A DNA stretch of 44,611 nt from Candidatus Corynebacterium avicola (lineage in GTDB: Bacteria > Actinomycetota > Actinomycetes > Mycobacteriales > Mycobacteriaceae). The position numbers and the translations under genes are program-made. Shown here piece after piece: positions 24,655-33,400 of the stretch (position 1 is its first letter; every line of letters begins with the position of its first letter). The notes below the pieces were generated by a model. That model worked only from the letters and a program-made list of their open reading frames with translations, had not been told where the DNA came from and searched no databases. The stretch is taken from contig DXGC01000107.1 in the NCBI GenBank assembly GCA_019114135.1, positions 1 to 44,611 on the forward strand, written 5' to 3'.

Positions 24655-25095
24655 GTGGCACAGACGACGTTCAGGAAGAGGATCATCACCGGAGCCGTGG
24701 CAATGCTCGCGGCGGCAGGACTCGCCGTCGGGCCCGCGACGGGAGCTGCCCAGGCACAGGGGACCCCGGAAACCTCCGGCACCATTTCGCCGGAGTCCTC
24801 TCTGTCGACGGATTTCTCCGGACGGTGGGTCGACGCTGACCCGAACGGTGGCGGCTACCTGGCCTTCGGCGACGAGAACAATGTGTCCGGCACCGACAGC
24901 TGCAACGGCATCGGTTCCACCTACACCACCGCCGGCAACGTCGCCTTCATCGAGCCCTTTGTCTCTACCCAGCAGGCCTGCGATGGCCCGTGGAGCCCGT
25001 GGCTCCTGCAGGCGCGGTCCGTCCACCACTACGGTCTCTTCCTGACCGTGCACGGTGCGGACGGCGAGTTCCTCGGCGTGCTCCGTCCTGCGTAG
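24655..25095 (+). CDS. Secreted META/HslJ-like protein, paralogue 1
   Basis: About 146 residues starting at GTG 24655, with AAGGAG 11 nt upstream; in-frame starts at 24613 and 24643 also exist. A Sec signal (FRKRIITGAVAMLAAAGLAV) ends near GAAQAQ. The mature domain has GRWVDADPNGGGYLAF, then GTDSCNGIGSTY and a conserved Cys later (QQACDG), the pattern of META domains (G-C-N, then a T/x-x-x-C element). The two Cys could form a disulfide. Related proteins are at 25146 and 29325. The function is unknown; META proteins are envelope-associated and linked to stress. Confidence 0.72.
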   Translation: MAQTTFRKRIITGAVAMLAAAGLAVGPATGAAQAQGTPETSGTISPESSLSTDFSGRWVDADPNGGGYLAFGDENNVSGTDSCNGIGSTYTTAGNVAFIEPFVSTQQACDGPWSPWLLQARSVHHYGLFLTVHGADGEFLGVLRPA

Positions 25096-25145
25096 ATAGT
25101 TCGTACTGGTAAGACCAGGGCGCCCCGTCTGGCACAGTGGACACC

Positions 25146-25637
25146 ATGAGGAACATCCGGCAACCCCTCGCCATAACCGCAGCCGTCGTTACGGCTGCGG
25201 TCGTCCTCGTCGGCTGCACCCCGAGTGCCCAGGACTCCGACGATCCCATCCACACACAGGAGACACCGGTGACGGAAAGCAACGGCAGCAGCGATGACAG
25301 CCCGGCTCCGGACGGTGGTACCGACGCAGGATTCGTCGGCACGTGGGTCGATCCGGACGGACTCGGGTTCCTCACTTTCGCCGAGGACGGTTCGGTGCGG
25401 GGATCCGACGCCTGCAACGGCATCGGCTCGACCTACTCCGTCGACGGCGGGACCGCGACCGTCGAGCCTTTCGCCACGACCATGATGGCCTGTTCCGAGG
25501 GCTGGTCCCAGTGGCTGCTGCAGGTCACCACCGTCGAGGTCAGCGACGATGGTTCCGAGATGGTGGTCCACGGACGCGACGGCTCCGAAGCAGGCACCCT
25601 GGTCCCCGGTGAAGAACCGCAGGGCAACGGCCGGTGA
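25146..25637 (+). CDS. META/HslJ-like lipoprotein, paralogue 2
   Basis: A 163-residue lipoprotein: MRNIRQPLAITAAVVTAAVV followed by LVGC as lipobox. A Ser/Asp/Gly-rich tether of about 40 residues leads to a domain with GTWVDPDGLGFLTF, GSDACNGIGSTY and MMACSEGW, clearly paralogous to the neighbouring secreted protein. The tandem pair presumably places one copy on the membrane and one free. Its stop overlaps the GTG start of the HAD gene by 4 bases (GTGA). Confidence 0.78.
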   Translation: MRNIRQPLAITAAVVTAAVVLVGCTPSAQDSDDPIHTQETPVTESNGSSDDSPAPDGGTDAGFVGTWVDPDGLGFLTFAEDGSVRGSDACNGIGSTYSVDGGTATVEPFATTMMACSEGWSQWLLQVTTVEVSDDGSEMVVHGRDGSEAGTLVPGEEPQGNGR

Positions 25638-26491
25638 GCCGATCTGTCCTCCCCCGCCTGATCGCCACCGATCTGGACCACACGCTGCTGCGCGGTGACC
25701 GCACCGTGAGCACCCGCACCGCTAAAGCGTTGGACGCCGCCCGTGCCGCCGGAATCATGGTGGTGCCCGCCACCGCCCGGAACCCGGTGGGTCTGGCTGC
25801 GGTCAACGACGTGTCGCGCTTCTCCGACTGGGCACTGTGCGGCAACGGCGCCTACGGCATCCACCTCACCACCGAAGAAATCCTGTTCACGGTGGAGCTG
25901 AAACAGCGCGTCCTGCTCGAGGTGACGGCTATGTTGTCGACCGAGTTCCCCGGGGTGCGTTTCGCCGCGGTCCGCGACGCCGGACGTCACTTCCTCGCCC
26001 AGGAGGGCTACGCCGAGCTGGCCACCCTGGCCGACCACAACCGGGACCCCGCGACGATGGGGGCTTTGGCGTTGGCTTCGGTCTGCGACTCCCCTGCCCT
26101 GAAGCTCATCGCCCGACACCCGGACATCGACGCCGCCGAGTTGCTGTCCCATGCCCGCTCGCTGCTGGGAGACGTCGGTACAACGGAATCAGTCGAGATG
26201 ACGACCTCCGGTGCTCCGTTCATCGAGATCATGGCTCCCGGCGTGACGAAGGCGACCGGCCTGGAACGGCTGTGCGCACACCTCGGGATCATCCCTGCGG
26301 AGGTGGTCACGTTCGGGGACGGCATCAACGACATCGAGATGCTGCGGTGGGCGGGACACGGCGTCGCCGTGGCGAACGCTGCTGCGGAGGTCCGGGAAGC
26401 GGCCGATCACGTGACCGCCGCCAATGATGATGACGGCGTCGCCCTCGTCATCGAGGAGCTGCTGACTGCTGCGCCAGACAGTCCGCGATGA
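25634..26491 (+). CDS. HAD-superfamily (Cof-type, IIB) phosphatase
   Basis: A 285-residue Cof-like phosphatase. Motif I is ATDLDHTLL (Asp nucleophile and second Asp), motif II lies near MVVPATAR, the Lys of motif III is in APGVTKATGLE, and motif IV is FGDGINDIEML. Such enzymes dephosphorylate sugar phosphates, FMN or pyridoxal phosphate; the substrate is not predictable. The GTG start overlaps the preceding lipoprotein stop. The 3' end overlaps the convergent MocR gene by 44 nt. Confidence 0.88.
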   Translation: MSRSVLPRLIATDLDHTLLRGDRTVSTRTAKALDAARAAGIMVVPATARNPVGLAAVNDVSRFSDWALCGNGAYGIHLTTEEILFTVELKQRVLLEVTAMLSTEFPGVRFAAVRDAGRHFLAQEGYAELATLADHNRDPATMGALALASVCDSPALKLIARHPDIDAAELLSHARSLLGDVGTTESVEMTTSGAPFIEIMAPGVTKATGLERLCAHLGIIPAEVVTFGDGINDIEMLRWAGHGVAVANAAAEVREAADHVTAANDDDGVALVIEELLTAAPDSPR

Positions 26492-27884
26492 CCGACAAAG
26501 CCTCGTCGAAGCGTCCTGGGTCGGGCCCGCCGAAGTTCAGCCGGGTGTAACGTCCGGCCGGCTCCGCGGGGAACAACGCATCGCCCGAAGCGATGACCAC
26601 CCCGGCACGCTCGCAGTCCGACACCAGCCGCCGTAGGTCGGTGGCGTCGGGAAGACGCACCCAGAGGTTCAGCCCGCCCGCCGGTACCGAGGACAGCGCG
26701 TCCTGTCCCAGATGCTTGGTCACCGCCTCGACCATGAGGTCTCTTCTGGCGCGCAGCTCACCCCGCAGCCGCTTCAGGTGCGTGCGCCACGAGGGCTGCC
26801 CCACCACGTCCAAGGCAGCGGCCTGGAGCACCGGGGAGACGTACATCGAGGAGGCGGCCACGTTGGCGAGGATCCGTTCCCGAACCGGCCCGCGAGCAAT
26901 CACCGCACCGATGCGCAGAGCCGGGGAGACACTCTTGGTCAGGGAGCGGAGGTAGATGATGCGTCCGGAGTCGTCGTGGGCGGCCATCGGTGGCTGCTCG
27001 GCGGACTCCGTGAAGCCCAGGTCGTGCGCCCAGTCGTCCTCGACGAGGAAGGCACCGTGCTTCTCCAGCACCGCCAGGATGTCGTTTCGCCGGGCCGGTG
27101 ACCAGACCACACCGGTCGGGTTGGTGTAGCGGGGCTGTGCGTAGAAGATGCGCGCCCCGGTGCGGGTGAGGATACGGTCGAGTTCCACCGGATCAGGTCC
27201 GGACGTCCCGCCCGCGACGGGCACCAGTTGCACCCCGGTCTGTGCTGCGGCGAGGATCGCACCCCAGTACGTCGGCGATTCGATGACCACCGGCTCCCCC
27301 GGGTCGGCGACAGCGCGGAAGATCGCAGCGAGTCCGGACTGCGTCCCGGGCAGGACGGTCACATCCGCCGCCGAGGGCGAGGACACCGTGGGCGGGGTGT
27401 GCTCCGCGAGCTCGTGGGCGAACCAGCTGCGCAGTTCGGTGAGCCCTGCACGGGGCGCTGCCGCGACCGCGTACTCGCTTCGTGCCGCCCGCGTGAGAGC
27501 CTGGCGGACGAGCGTCTCGGGAAGCAGGTTCCGGTCCGGGTAACCGACATGAAGGGCGATGGCGTCCGGGGTGTTCTTCTGTACGGTGTCCACGCCGCTG
27601 ACCGATCCCAGCGAATCCCGGGCGCCCAGAGCACCGGCCTGCCACGAGTAGTCGGAGGCTCGCAGTCGCGTTCCCCGAGGTGTGGCGATGAAGGTCCCCA
27701 CGCCGGGCCGGGCTTCCACGAGACCTTCGGCGGCGAGGGCCCGCAGGGCACTCTGGACGGTGCCGGGGCCGACCTCGTGCTCGCGCACCAGTGTCCGGGT
27801 GGACGGCAGTCTGGTGCCGGCGGCGCGCCCGGAGATCCAGGAACGTAGTTCCCTCTCCACCTTTGAACTGCTACTGTCAGACAT
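26448..27884 (-). CDS. MocR/PdxR-type transcriptional regulator (GntR-aminotransferase fusion)
   Basis: A 478-residue fusion. The GntR-type winged helix (SRTLVREHEVGPGTVQSALR region, about 20-70) is followed by a fold-type I aminotransferase-like domain with NPTGV and the PLP lysine Lys 317 (SLTKSVSPALRIG). MocR proteins sense PLP or amino-acid derivatives and often regulate a divergent gene. Here that gene is the AlaT-like aminotransferase, whose start codon overlaps this one on the opposite strand (CATG, 27882-27885). ATG 27884 is preferred over TTG 27893. Autoregulation through the GTAGC repeats is likely. Confidence 0.88.
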   Translation of the reverse strand: MSDSSSSKVERELRSWISGRAAGTRLPSTRTLVREHEVGPGTVQSALRALAAEGLVEARPGVGTFIATPRGTRLRASDYSWQAGALGARDSLGSVSGVDTVQKNTPDAIALHVGYPDRNLLPETLVRQALTRAARSEYAVAAAPRAGLTELRSWFAHELAEHTPPTVSSPSAADVTVLPGTQSGLAAIFRAVADPGEPVVIESPTYWGAILAAAQTGVQLVPVAGGTSGPDPVELDRILTRTGARIFYAQPRYTNPTGVVWSPARRNDILAVLEKHGAFLVEDDWAHDLGFTESAEQPPMAAHDDSGRIIYLRSLTKSVSPALRIGAVIARGPVRERILANVAASSMYVSPVLQAAALDVVGQPSWRTHLKRLRGELRARRDLMVEAVTKHLGQDALSSVPAGGLNLWVRLPDATDLRRLVSDCERAGVVIASGDALFPAEPAGRYTRLNFGGPDPGRFDEALSVIADCLAQQSAAPR

Positions 27885-27908
27885 GAACCACAACAGTAGC
27901 GCTACTAT
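27870..27908. promoter_or_regulatory. Overlapping divergent promoters and MocR operator
   Basis: GCTACTGT (27870-27877) and its inverted copy ACAGTAGC (27893-27900) flank the shared CATG. Each contains TACTGT, a -10 box 5 nt before plus-strand ATG 27883 or 8 nt before minus-strand ATG 27884. A third half-site, GCTACTAT (27901-27908), creates the 12-bp palindrome AGTAGCGCTACT (27895-27906). These sites probably serve both polymerase and the MocR protein. Confidence 0.5.
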
Positions 27909-29199
27909 CTCCAGCGCACCACCGCTACCGAACGATTCCGACCAGACTCAGCGGCGCCGTACCGTCCGGCAGTCCTCGAAGTTGCGCAACGTCCTCTACG
28001 AGATCCGCGGCCCCGTCGCCGATCGGGCGGCAGCGTTGGAACGCGAGGGCGTGGACGTCCTGAAGCTGAACATCGGCAACCCGCAGCCCTTCGGCTTCGA
28101 GCCTCCGACCTCCATCACCGAACGGATGTCTGCCACACTGCCCGTCTCCCACGGGTACTCGGACTCCCACGGCCTCTCCGAAGCCGTTGATGCGGTGATC
28201 GGACGCTACGCGGACGTCGACGGGTTCCCTGAGCTGCGCCGCGAGGACGTCTTCCTCGGCAACGGGGTCAGCGAACTGATCACCATGACCTGCCAGGCCC
28301 TGGTCGACGACGGCGACGAGGTGCTCATCCCCTCCCCCGACTACCCGCTCTGGACGGCGATGGTCACCCTCGCCGGCGGACGTGCGGTCCACTACTGCTG
28401 CGACGAGAAGGACGCCTGGAACCCCGACCTCGCCGACATGGAGTCGCGCATCACCGAGCGCACCACCGCCATCGTGGTGATCAACCCGAACAACCCGACC
28501 GGAGCGGTCTATCCCCCGCACATCCTGCGCGGCATCGCTGACATCGCACGTCGGCACTCGCTGACGCTCCTGGTCGACGAGATCTATGACGTGATCACCT
28601 ACGACGACACCGAACACACCCACCTGGCCACGGTTGCCCCGGACGTGCTGACGCTGAGCTACTCCGGGCTGTCGAAGTCCAGCCGGTTGGCCGGTTACCG
28701 CGCCGGGTGGATGGTGGTCACCGGGCCGAAGGAGCACGCCGAGGACTTCCTCCACGGCCTCAACCTCATGGCCTCCACCCGGCTGTGCCCGAATGTGCCG
28801 GGACAGCAGGCGGTGGTGGCCGCACTCGGCGGCAGAGGCGACGGCGGCGACCTGGTGAAGGACGTCTCGATCGCAGGCCTCACCGGTGCCGGTGGTCGCC
28901 TGCTGCGGCAGCGGGACGTGGTTGCCGACGCGCTGAACAGCATGGACGGGGTGAACTGCGTGGCCCCGCGCGGCGCGCTGTACGCCTTCCCGCGGCTGGA
29001 CCGGGACGTCCTGAACGTCCACGACGACGAGAAACTGGTCATGGACCTGCTGGAACGCGAGCACATCCTGCTGGTGCACGGCACCGGTTTCAACTGGCCG
29101 GATCCCGACCATCTACGCATCGTGTTCCTGCCGGAGGTGGGCGTCCTGACCACCGCGATGGAGCGTCTCGGCAACTTCCTGGCGTCCTACCGACAGTGA
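27883..29199 (+). CDS. AlaT-like PLP-dependent aminotransferase
   Basis: A 438-residue class I/II aminotransferase resembling corynebacterial AlaT (about 437 aa). It includes a polar N-terminal extension before LRNVLYEIRGPV. Other features are LNIGNPQPFGF, VFLGNGVSELI, NPNNPTGAVYPP, DEIYDVITYDD and the Schiff-base Lys 265 in SGLSKSSRLAGYRAGWM. It would transfer amino groups between alanine (or similar) and 2-oxo acids. The frame is open far upstream, but that part is antisense to the MocR gene. It is probably controlled by MocR. Confidence 0.85.
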   Translation: MNHNSSATISSAPPLPNDSDQTQRRRTVRQSSKLRNVLYEIRGPVADRAAALEREGVDVLKLNIGNPQPFGFEPPTSITERMSATLPVSHGYSDSHGLSEAVDAVIGRYADVDGFPELRREDVFLGNGVSELITMTCQALVDDGDEVLIPSPDYPLWTAMVTLAGGRAVHYCCDEKDAWNPDLADMESRITERTTAIVVINPNNPTGAVYPPHILRGIADIARRHSLTLLVDEIYDVITYDDTEHTHLATVAPDVLTLSYSGLSKSSRLAGYRAGWMVVTGPKEHAEDFLHGLNLMASTRLCPNVPGQQAVVAALGGRGDGGDLVKDVSIAGLTGAGGRLLRQRDVVADALNSMDGVNCVAPRGALYAFPRLDRDVLNVHDDEKLVMDLLEREHILLVHGTGFNWPDPDHLRIVFLPEVGVLTTAMERLGNFLASYRQ

Positions 29200-29324
29200 G
29201 CGCGGTGCGGGGCGGTGGCTAACGAAACCACGCACCCCGGCGATATCACAGAGTGAGATAGGGCACCCAGGCAAAAGTGTCCCTCGCCCGTTGTCTTCGA
29301 CCGCCATGAGGAGTGGCAGGAACC

Positions 29325-29762
29325 ATGACACACAACACTCGACACCCCCGACTCACCCGCAGGATCGCCACCGGAGCCGTAGCGGTGCTGGCCGCAGTGG
29401 GCCTCGCAGGAGTGCCCACCGCGGCGGCCGCACCCGCACTGCCGGACTCCGTGACCGGCTCGCTGCCGGAGTCCTCACTACCTAGTCTGCAGTTCGCCGG
29501 ACGCTGGGTTGACGTCAACCCCGCCGGCAACGGCCAGCTGACCTTCCACAACGGACGGGTCTCCGGCACCGACGGCTGCAACGGCATCGGCTCGACCTAC
29601 ACGGTCACCGGCAACGTCGCCCACGTCAAGCCGTTCATGTCCACCATGATCGCCTGCGACAACCAGTGGCTCAACGGCGTCAAGACCATCGACCACTGGG
29701 GCGTGGTGATGGTCGTCCGTGGCCAGGACGGACAGGTCATCGGCCTGCTGCGTCCGGCCTAA
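29325..29762 (+). CDS. Secreted META/HslJ-like protein, paralogue 3
   Basis: A 145-residue protein with a Sec signal (RIATGAVAVLAAVGLAGVP, cleavage near AAAAPA). The mature domain has FAGRWVDVNPAGNGQLTF, GTDGCNGIGSTY and MIACDNQW, most like paralogue 1 (both end GxLRPA). ATG 29325 follows CAGGA. It is separated from the other two copies by the HAD, MocR and aminotransferase genes, suggesting an older duplication or rearrangement. Its stop overlaps the convergent giant-gene end by 2 bases. Confidence 0.75.
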   Translation: MTHNTRHPRLTRRIATGAVAVLAAVGLAGVPTAAAAPALPDSVTGSLPESSLPSLQFAGRWVDVNPAGNGQLTFHNGRVSGTDGCNGIGSTYTVTGNVAHVKPFMSTMIACDNQWLNGVKTIDHWGVVMVVRGQDGQVIGLLRPA

Positions 29763-30481
29763 ACTGACCCTGGTCGGTCCCCGTCGCGCCACCGCTGCCA
29801 GCCGGTACGGAACAGGGTGGCCGGCGGCAGGAAGGACGGAGTCCCCGGAACATAGTCCCAGGCCTTCCCCGCCCAGAGCCTGACCGGGTAGAACTCCACC
29901 TTCCACTCTTCGAATCCTGGTGTGCGTTGTCTGCCGGGCCACCAGGTCCCGGTGAGGAAGAGCGTCCTTCCCGCCCTGGCACGCTTCGCCTCGATGACGT
30001 ACTCCGGCACAGCGACGAGAACCTCGGCACGCGCGGTATCCAGCTGCTTTTTCGACCAGCCGTTCCACTGCTTCACGTTCCGGTCGGTGGGGTCGGCGAG
30101 GACGAGAAGCTGGAGCAGGTAGGACGCCCCCTCCGGCGACAGGTTAAGGTCCGTAGCCGCGGTGTCCACAGTCTCCGGGGCACTGACCCGGGGATTGTTC
30201 CGGTTTCCGGCGCGAGGCAGCCCGTTCCCGACAATGTCGCGTAGCTCGGTCACCCAGGATGCGAACTTTCCGGCATGAAGGGCGGCTGCTGAACCCGTCT
30301 GCATGACATACGGGGCGTCCACGTGGTTGAGGACCATGCGGGTGTGCCGGGAGTCCGGGACCACACCGGAGAACGGTAGCTCGATGTCGGGTCGCCAGGT
30401 CCGGTCGGATTCCGGATCGGCGGCGGTGGCCAGAACCTCCAGCTGATCGGCAAGATTGCCGGACAGTTCCTGGGCATCCAT
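29759..30481 (-). pseudogene. C-terminal part of the frameshifted giant protein
   Basis: Read from ATG 30481 this gives 240 residues, but the frame is open further upstream, and protein-like sequence (ESADSLGIVLCLSRHLDD) continues directly into it. It is therefore the 3' part of the gene ending at 34509, displaced by a -1 frame change. Recognisable segments are YLLQLLVLADPTDRNVKQW, EAKRARAGRTLFLTG and a Trp-rich end (FRTGWQRWRDGD). Similar C-termini occur in giant actinobacterial proteins next to DUF4132 genes. It would be made only if the upstream frame is restored, or through internal initiation. Confidence 0.7.
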
Positions 30482-33400
30482 TGTCCGGTCGTCAAGGTGC
30501 CGGGACAGGCAGAGAACGATGCCGAGTGAGTCTGCACTCTCGGGAGAATGGACGAGGGGTCCTCCCCCGCAACAGGCGTGAATTCTTCCGGCGCGAGCGG
30601 CTGCGTGATGCGCCGCAGGTCAGCGAGTCCCTCCCGGTGATGGGGCCAGGTCATGTCCAGCAGGCCTACTACTCGGTCGGTCAGCGTGACTTTCAAGGGC
30701 TCCTCCGCATCGAGCACCTTCTCCACCGCCGTAATGCCGTCGAAGGACGCGGCGAGCAGCGTGAGGAGAAGCTCCGGGTCCAACGCCTGCAGCAGTGTCA
30801 GGGCGGGGCTGACTTCTGTGGCGGAGATCCCCAGGGTCTTGGCTGCGGCGCGGCGGAACTGCTGGCTCTCCGACGTCTCCTCGTTGTGGCGTGTCGGGAT
30901 TATGGTGTGGTGTGGGTGATACGCCCCGGCCAGCAGCATTGTGGCGGCTGCCGGTGTCAGTGGAAGCCGCGTGACGAGCTGGGTGACCAATTGTGAGTCC
31001 GGGACCGGGGTGTCCTGCGCACCAACGTTGAGATCGTCCAACCGGTCTGCAGCCGCTACCAGATCATCACCGGTGAGTGCCGGATCGATGCCGAGGTTGC
31101 GGCACAGTTCCGGGGCACCACACAATGGGGAGCCGAGCAGCGTGTCCGGAAGTGCCTCGGTGTCCGGAAGGTCAGCGAGAACATGATTGACAGCGAAGTT
31201 CCCGTCCCCGGGTACCTCAGGCTTGCCGAGGATGATGAGGTGGGTGCTGTTCTCCTTGTCCTCCGGATCGTCCCAGGCCTCGCCTCCGCTCCGTTTCTTG
31301 GTGGCGGGCACGGTCTTGAGCGACCAGTCGATGGCTGTGCGTCGCCACCGGTCGGTCTCGATGCTCTCCGCGATGTGCCGCAGGACGACTGCGACGGCGG
31401 AACGTTCGGCATCCGTGACGAAGGGGCCTCGTGCCCAGACGACGCTGGCCTTCTCGAATCCGACGGTGAACGGCCAGCGCCAGGGTCCGTAGCGGTCGCC
31501 CGGCGTACCTGCCAGCACGTCGTCGAGCTCCTGCATCTGGCGTCGAGCATCCGTGATCTCCGCGGGTTCAGGGTCCGGATGGCGGGGCCTCCACGCGCTC
31601 CGCGACGGCTCCGACGTTTGGGCCCCCTGTTCGACCTCTTCGCGGCACAGATCTCCTGATTCGGGGACGCAAAAGCTGGTGACCAATGAGCGGATCTCCG
31701 TCATCTCATGGATCACCAGTGCTGCGGTCTGGACAACGCCCGCGCACAGTGCCGGATCGTCCGTGCCGAGCATGGACGCCGCAGCCGTCATCGCCGGAGA
31801 TCCTGGCCGACAGCGCGCATCGATCGACCGGTGGTCATGGTGGACAGCGGCGACGTCTCGATTGTCGAATTCCAGATGAGCCAGCGACGGCAGTTCCATG
31901 CCTGGATCGTCGCCGAAAGCGTCGATCAGCGGGGTCACGGCGTCGGCCGTCGCAGCGCGCAGAGCCGCACTGGCGTCCTGCGAGCGGACACGGAGGTTTG
32001 CCCATGCCGGATACGGCAGCGAGACCTGCCAGGTCGCATTGCCTCTGGCATCCAGCGACGGCGTGGGTTCCACGGCGTCGCCGGAACCGGCGCCCGGCCA
32101 GCGCAATTTCCGGTGTGTGCTGACCATGATGGTCCTGCCGTTGAGGTGTAACGGTGCCCAGTCGCCGCCACCGCCGGCCCCGGGGCGTACCCAGCACGAA
32201 CGGACACTGCTCCTAGCATCACCGACCACAACCTGGCTGTTCTTCGCTCCTAAGGTGGTGGCGACGCACACCACTCCGTCATGAACCGGGAGGATGTCGG
32301 AATCCGGACACGGGATGCACCAGGAGTCTCCGGGACGCACACCCATGCCCCAGCTGTTCGGGGATGCCTCTTTCTCCAGGTGGATGCTGGGGAGATCCGA
32401 CCAGGCTTGGGTGCCGATGTCCTCTCCGGTGGCTGGGTCGACCTTCTCAGGACGGGGTGCGCCGTAGCCGCTGGTAGCACGCCAGGTCCGTTCCCCGGTG
32501 GATTCGACCACCCCGGCAGGCCAGACGATCTGGGTTGCCCCAGTAGCGATGACGCCCGAGCCGTAGAGACGTCCGCCGGTAACCGGGAGACTGAGACCTT
32601 CCTGTCGATCTTGGTGCCGCGGCGGGTCTGCACAGACGGCGGTGGAGCCGTCGTCCCATTTGATGCCGCCTTTCTCCGTGACAGCGAGGACGCGAACGTC
32701 ACCGTCGGTTTCACGGAAGTATCCGGCGCGCAGGAGCGGGAAATCCCCAACCTGTCCCTGTGTCACGGCGAGAGTCTGCTCCCCTTCCACCGCGACGAGT
32801 TCATCGCCGAAGCGGGCGATGACACCAGGGGAAGACTCGCGGAGCTGGAGGGCAGGAGCTTTACCTCCGTCACCGAGGGTGGCGTCCCACCAGCTGAGGT
32901 GGGTTTCCAGCTCCGGCCAGGTGTACTCCTGTAGTAGGCCGAGCCGGAGGTTGGCGGCGAGGACCTCGGAGGTGGTCAGGGTGAAGGCGTCGCTGAGGCG
33001 GCGTACGTCCGCTGCCGGTGGTTCGGCATCGAGGATGCGTCGGGCGGTTGAGCGCATCGCCGTCAGATGCGGGACGGTGACGCCCGCGTCACCGTCGGTC
33101 AGCTCGCGTGTCAGTGCAGAGATCAGGTGCGGAGTGAGCGCTCGGGCCAAGGCAGCGTTCGAAAAGGCGACCAGTGGTTTCAGGAGTTGGACGCCCTGCG
33201 CCGCGCCGAGATCGCAGACGAGCGCTTCGATGAGGAACGGATTAGCGGCCACCGCATCGACGACCGGATCACTGACTCTGGTCGGAGCACTTCTGCGGTC
33301 TTTCGGGTTATTGAGCCAGTGCAGACCCCAGGCGAAGTTGTGCAGCGTCGTTGTCCCGGTACCGGTGATCTCCCAGACCACGCCGGCCTGTTCCAGGGCG

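Noticed and set aside
23190..24785. 531-codon minus-strand frame opposite the penicillin-binding protein
   Set aside because: Ser/Pro/Thr-rich composition typical of antisense shadow in high-GC DNA; the plus strand has all three transpeptidase motifs.
30540..30575. Programmed -1 frameshift signal in the giant gene
   Set aside because: The G-run in the mRNA does not form a canonical X-XXY-YYZ heptamer in the right phase, and no pseudoknot was evident; an indel is simpler.
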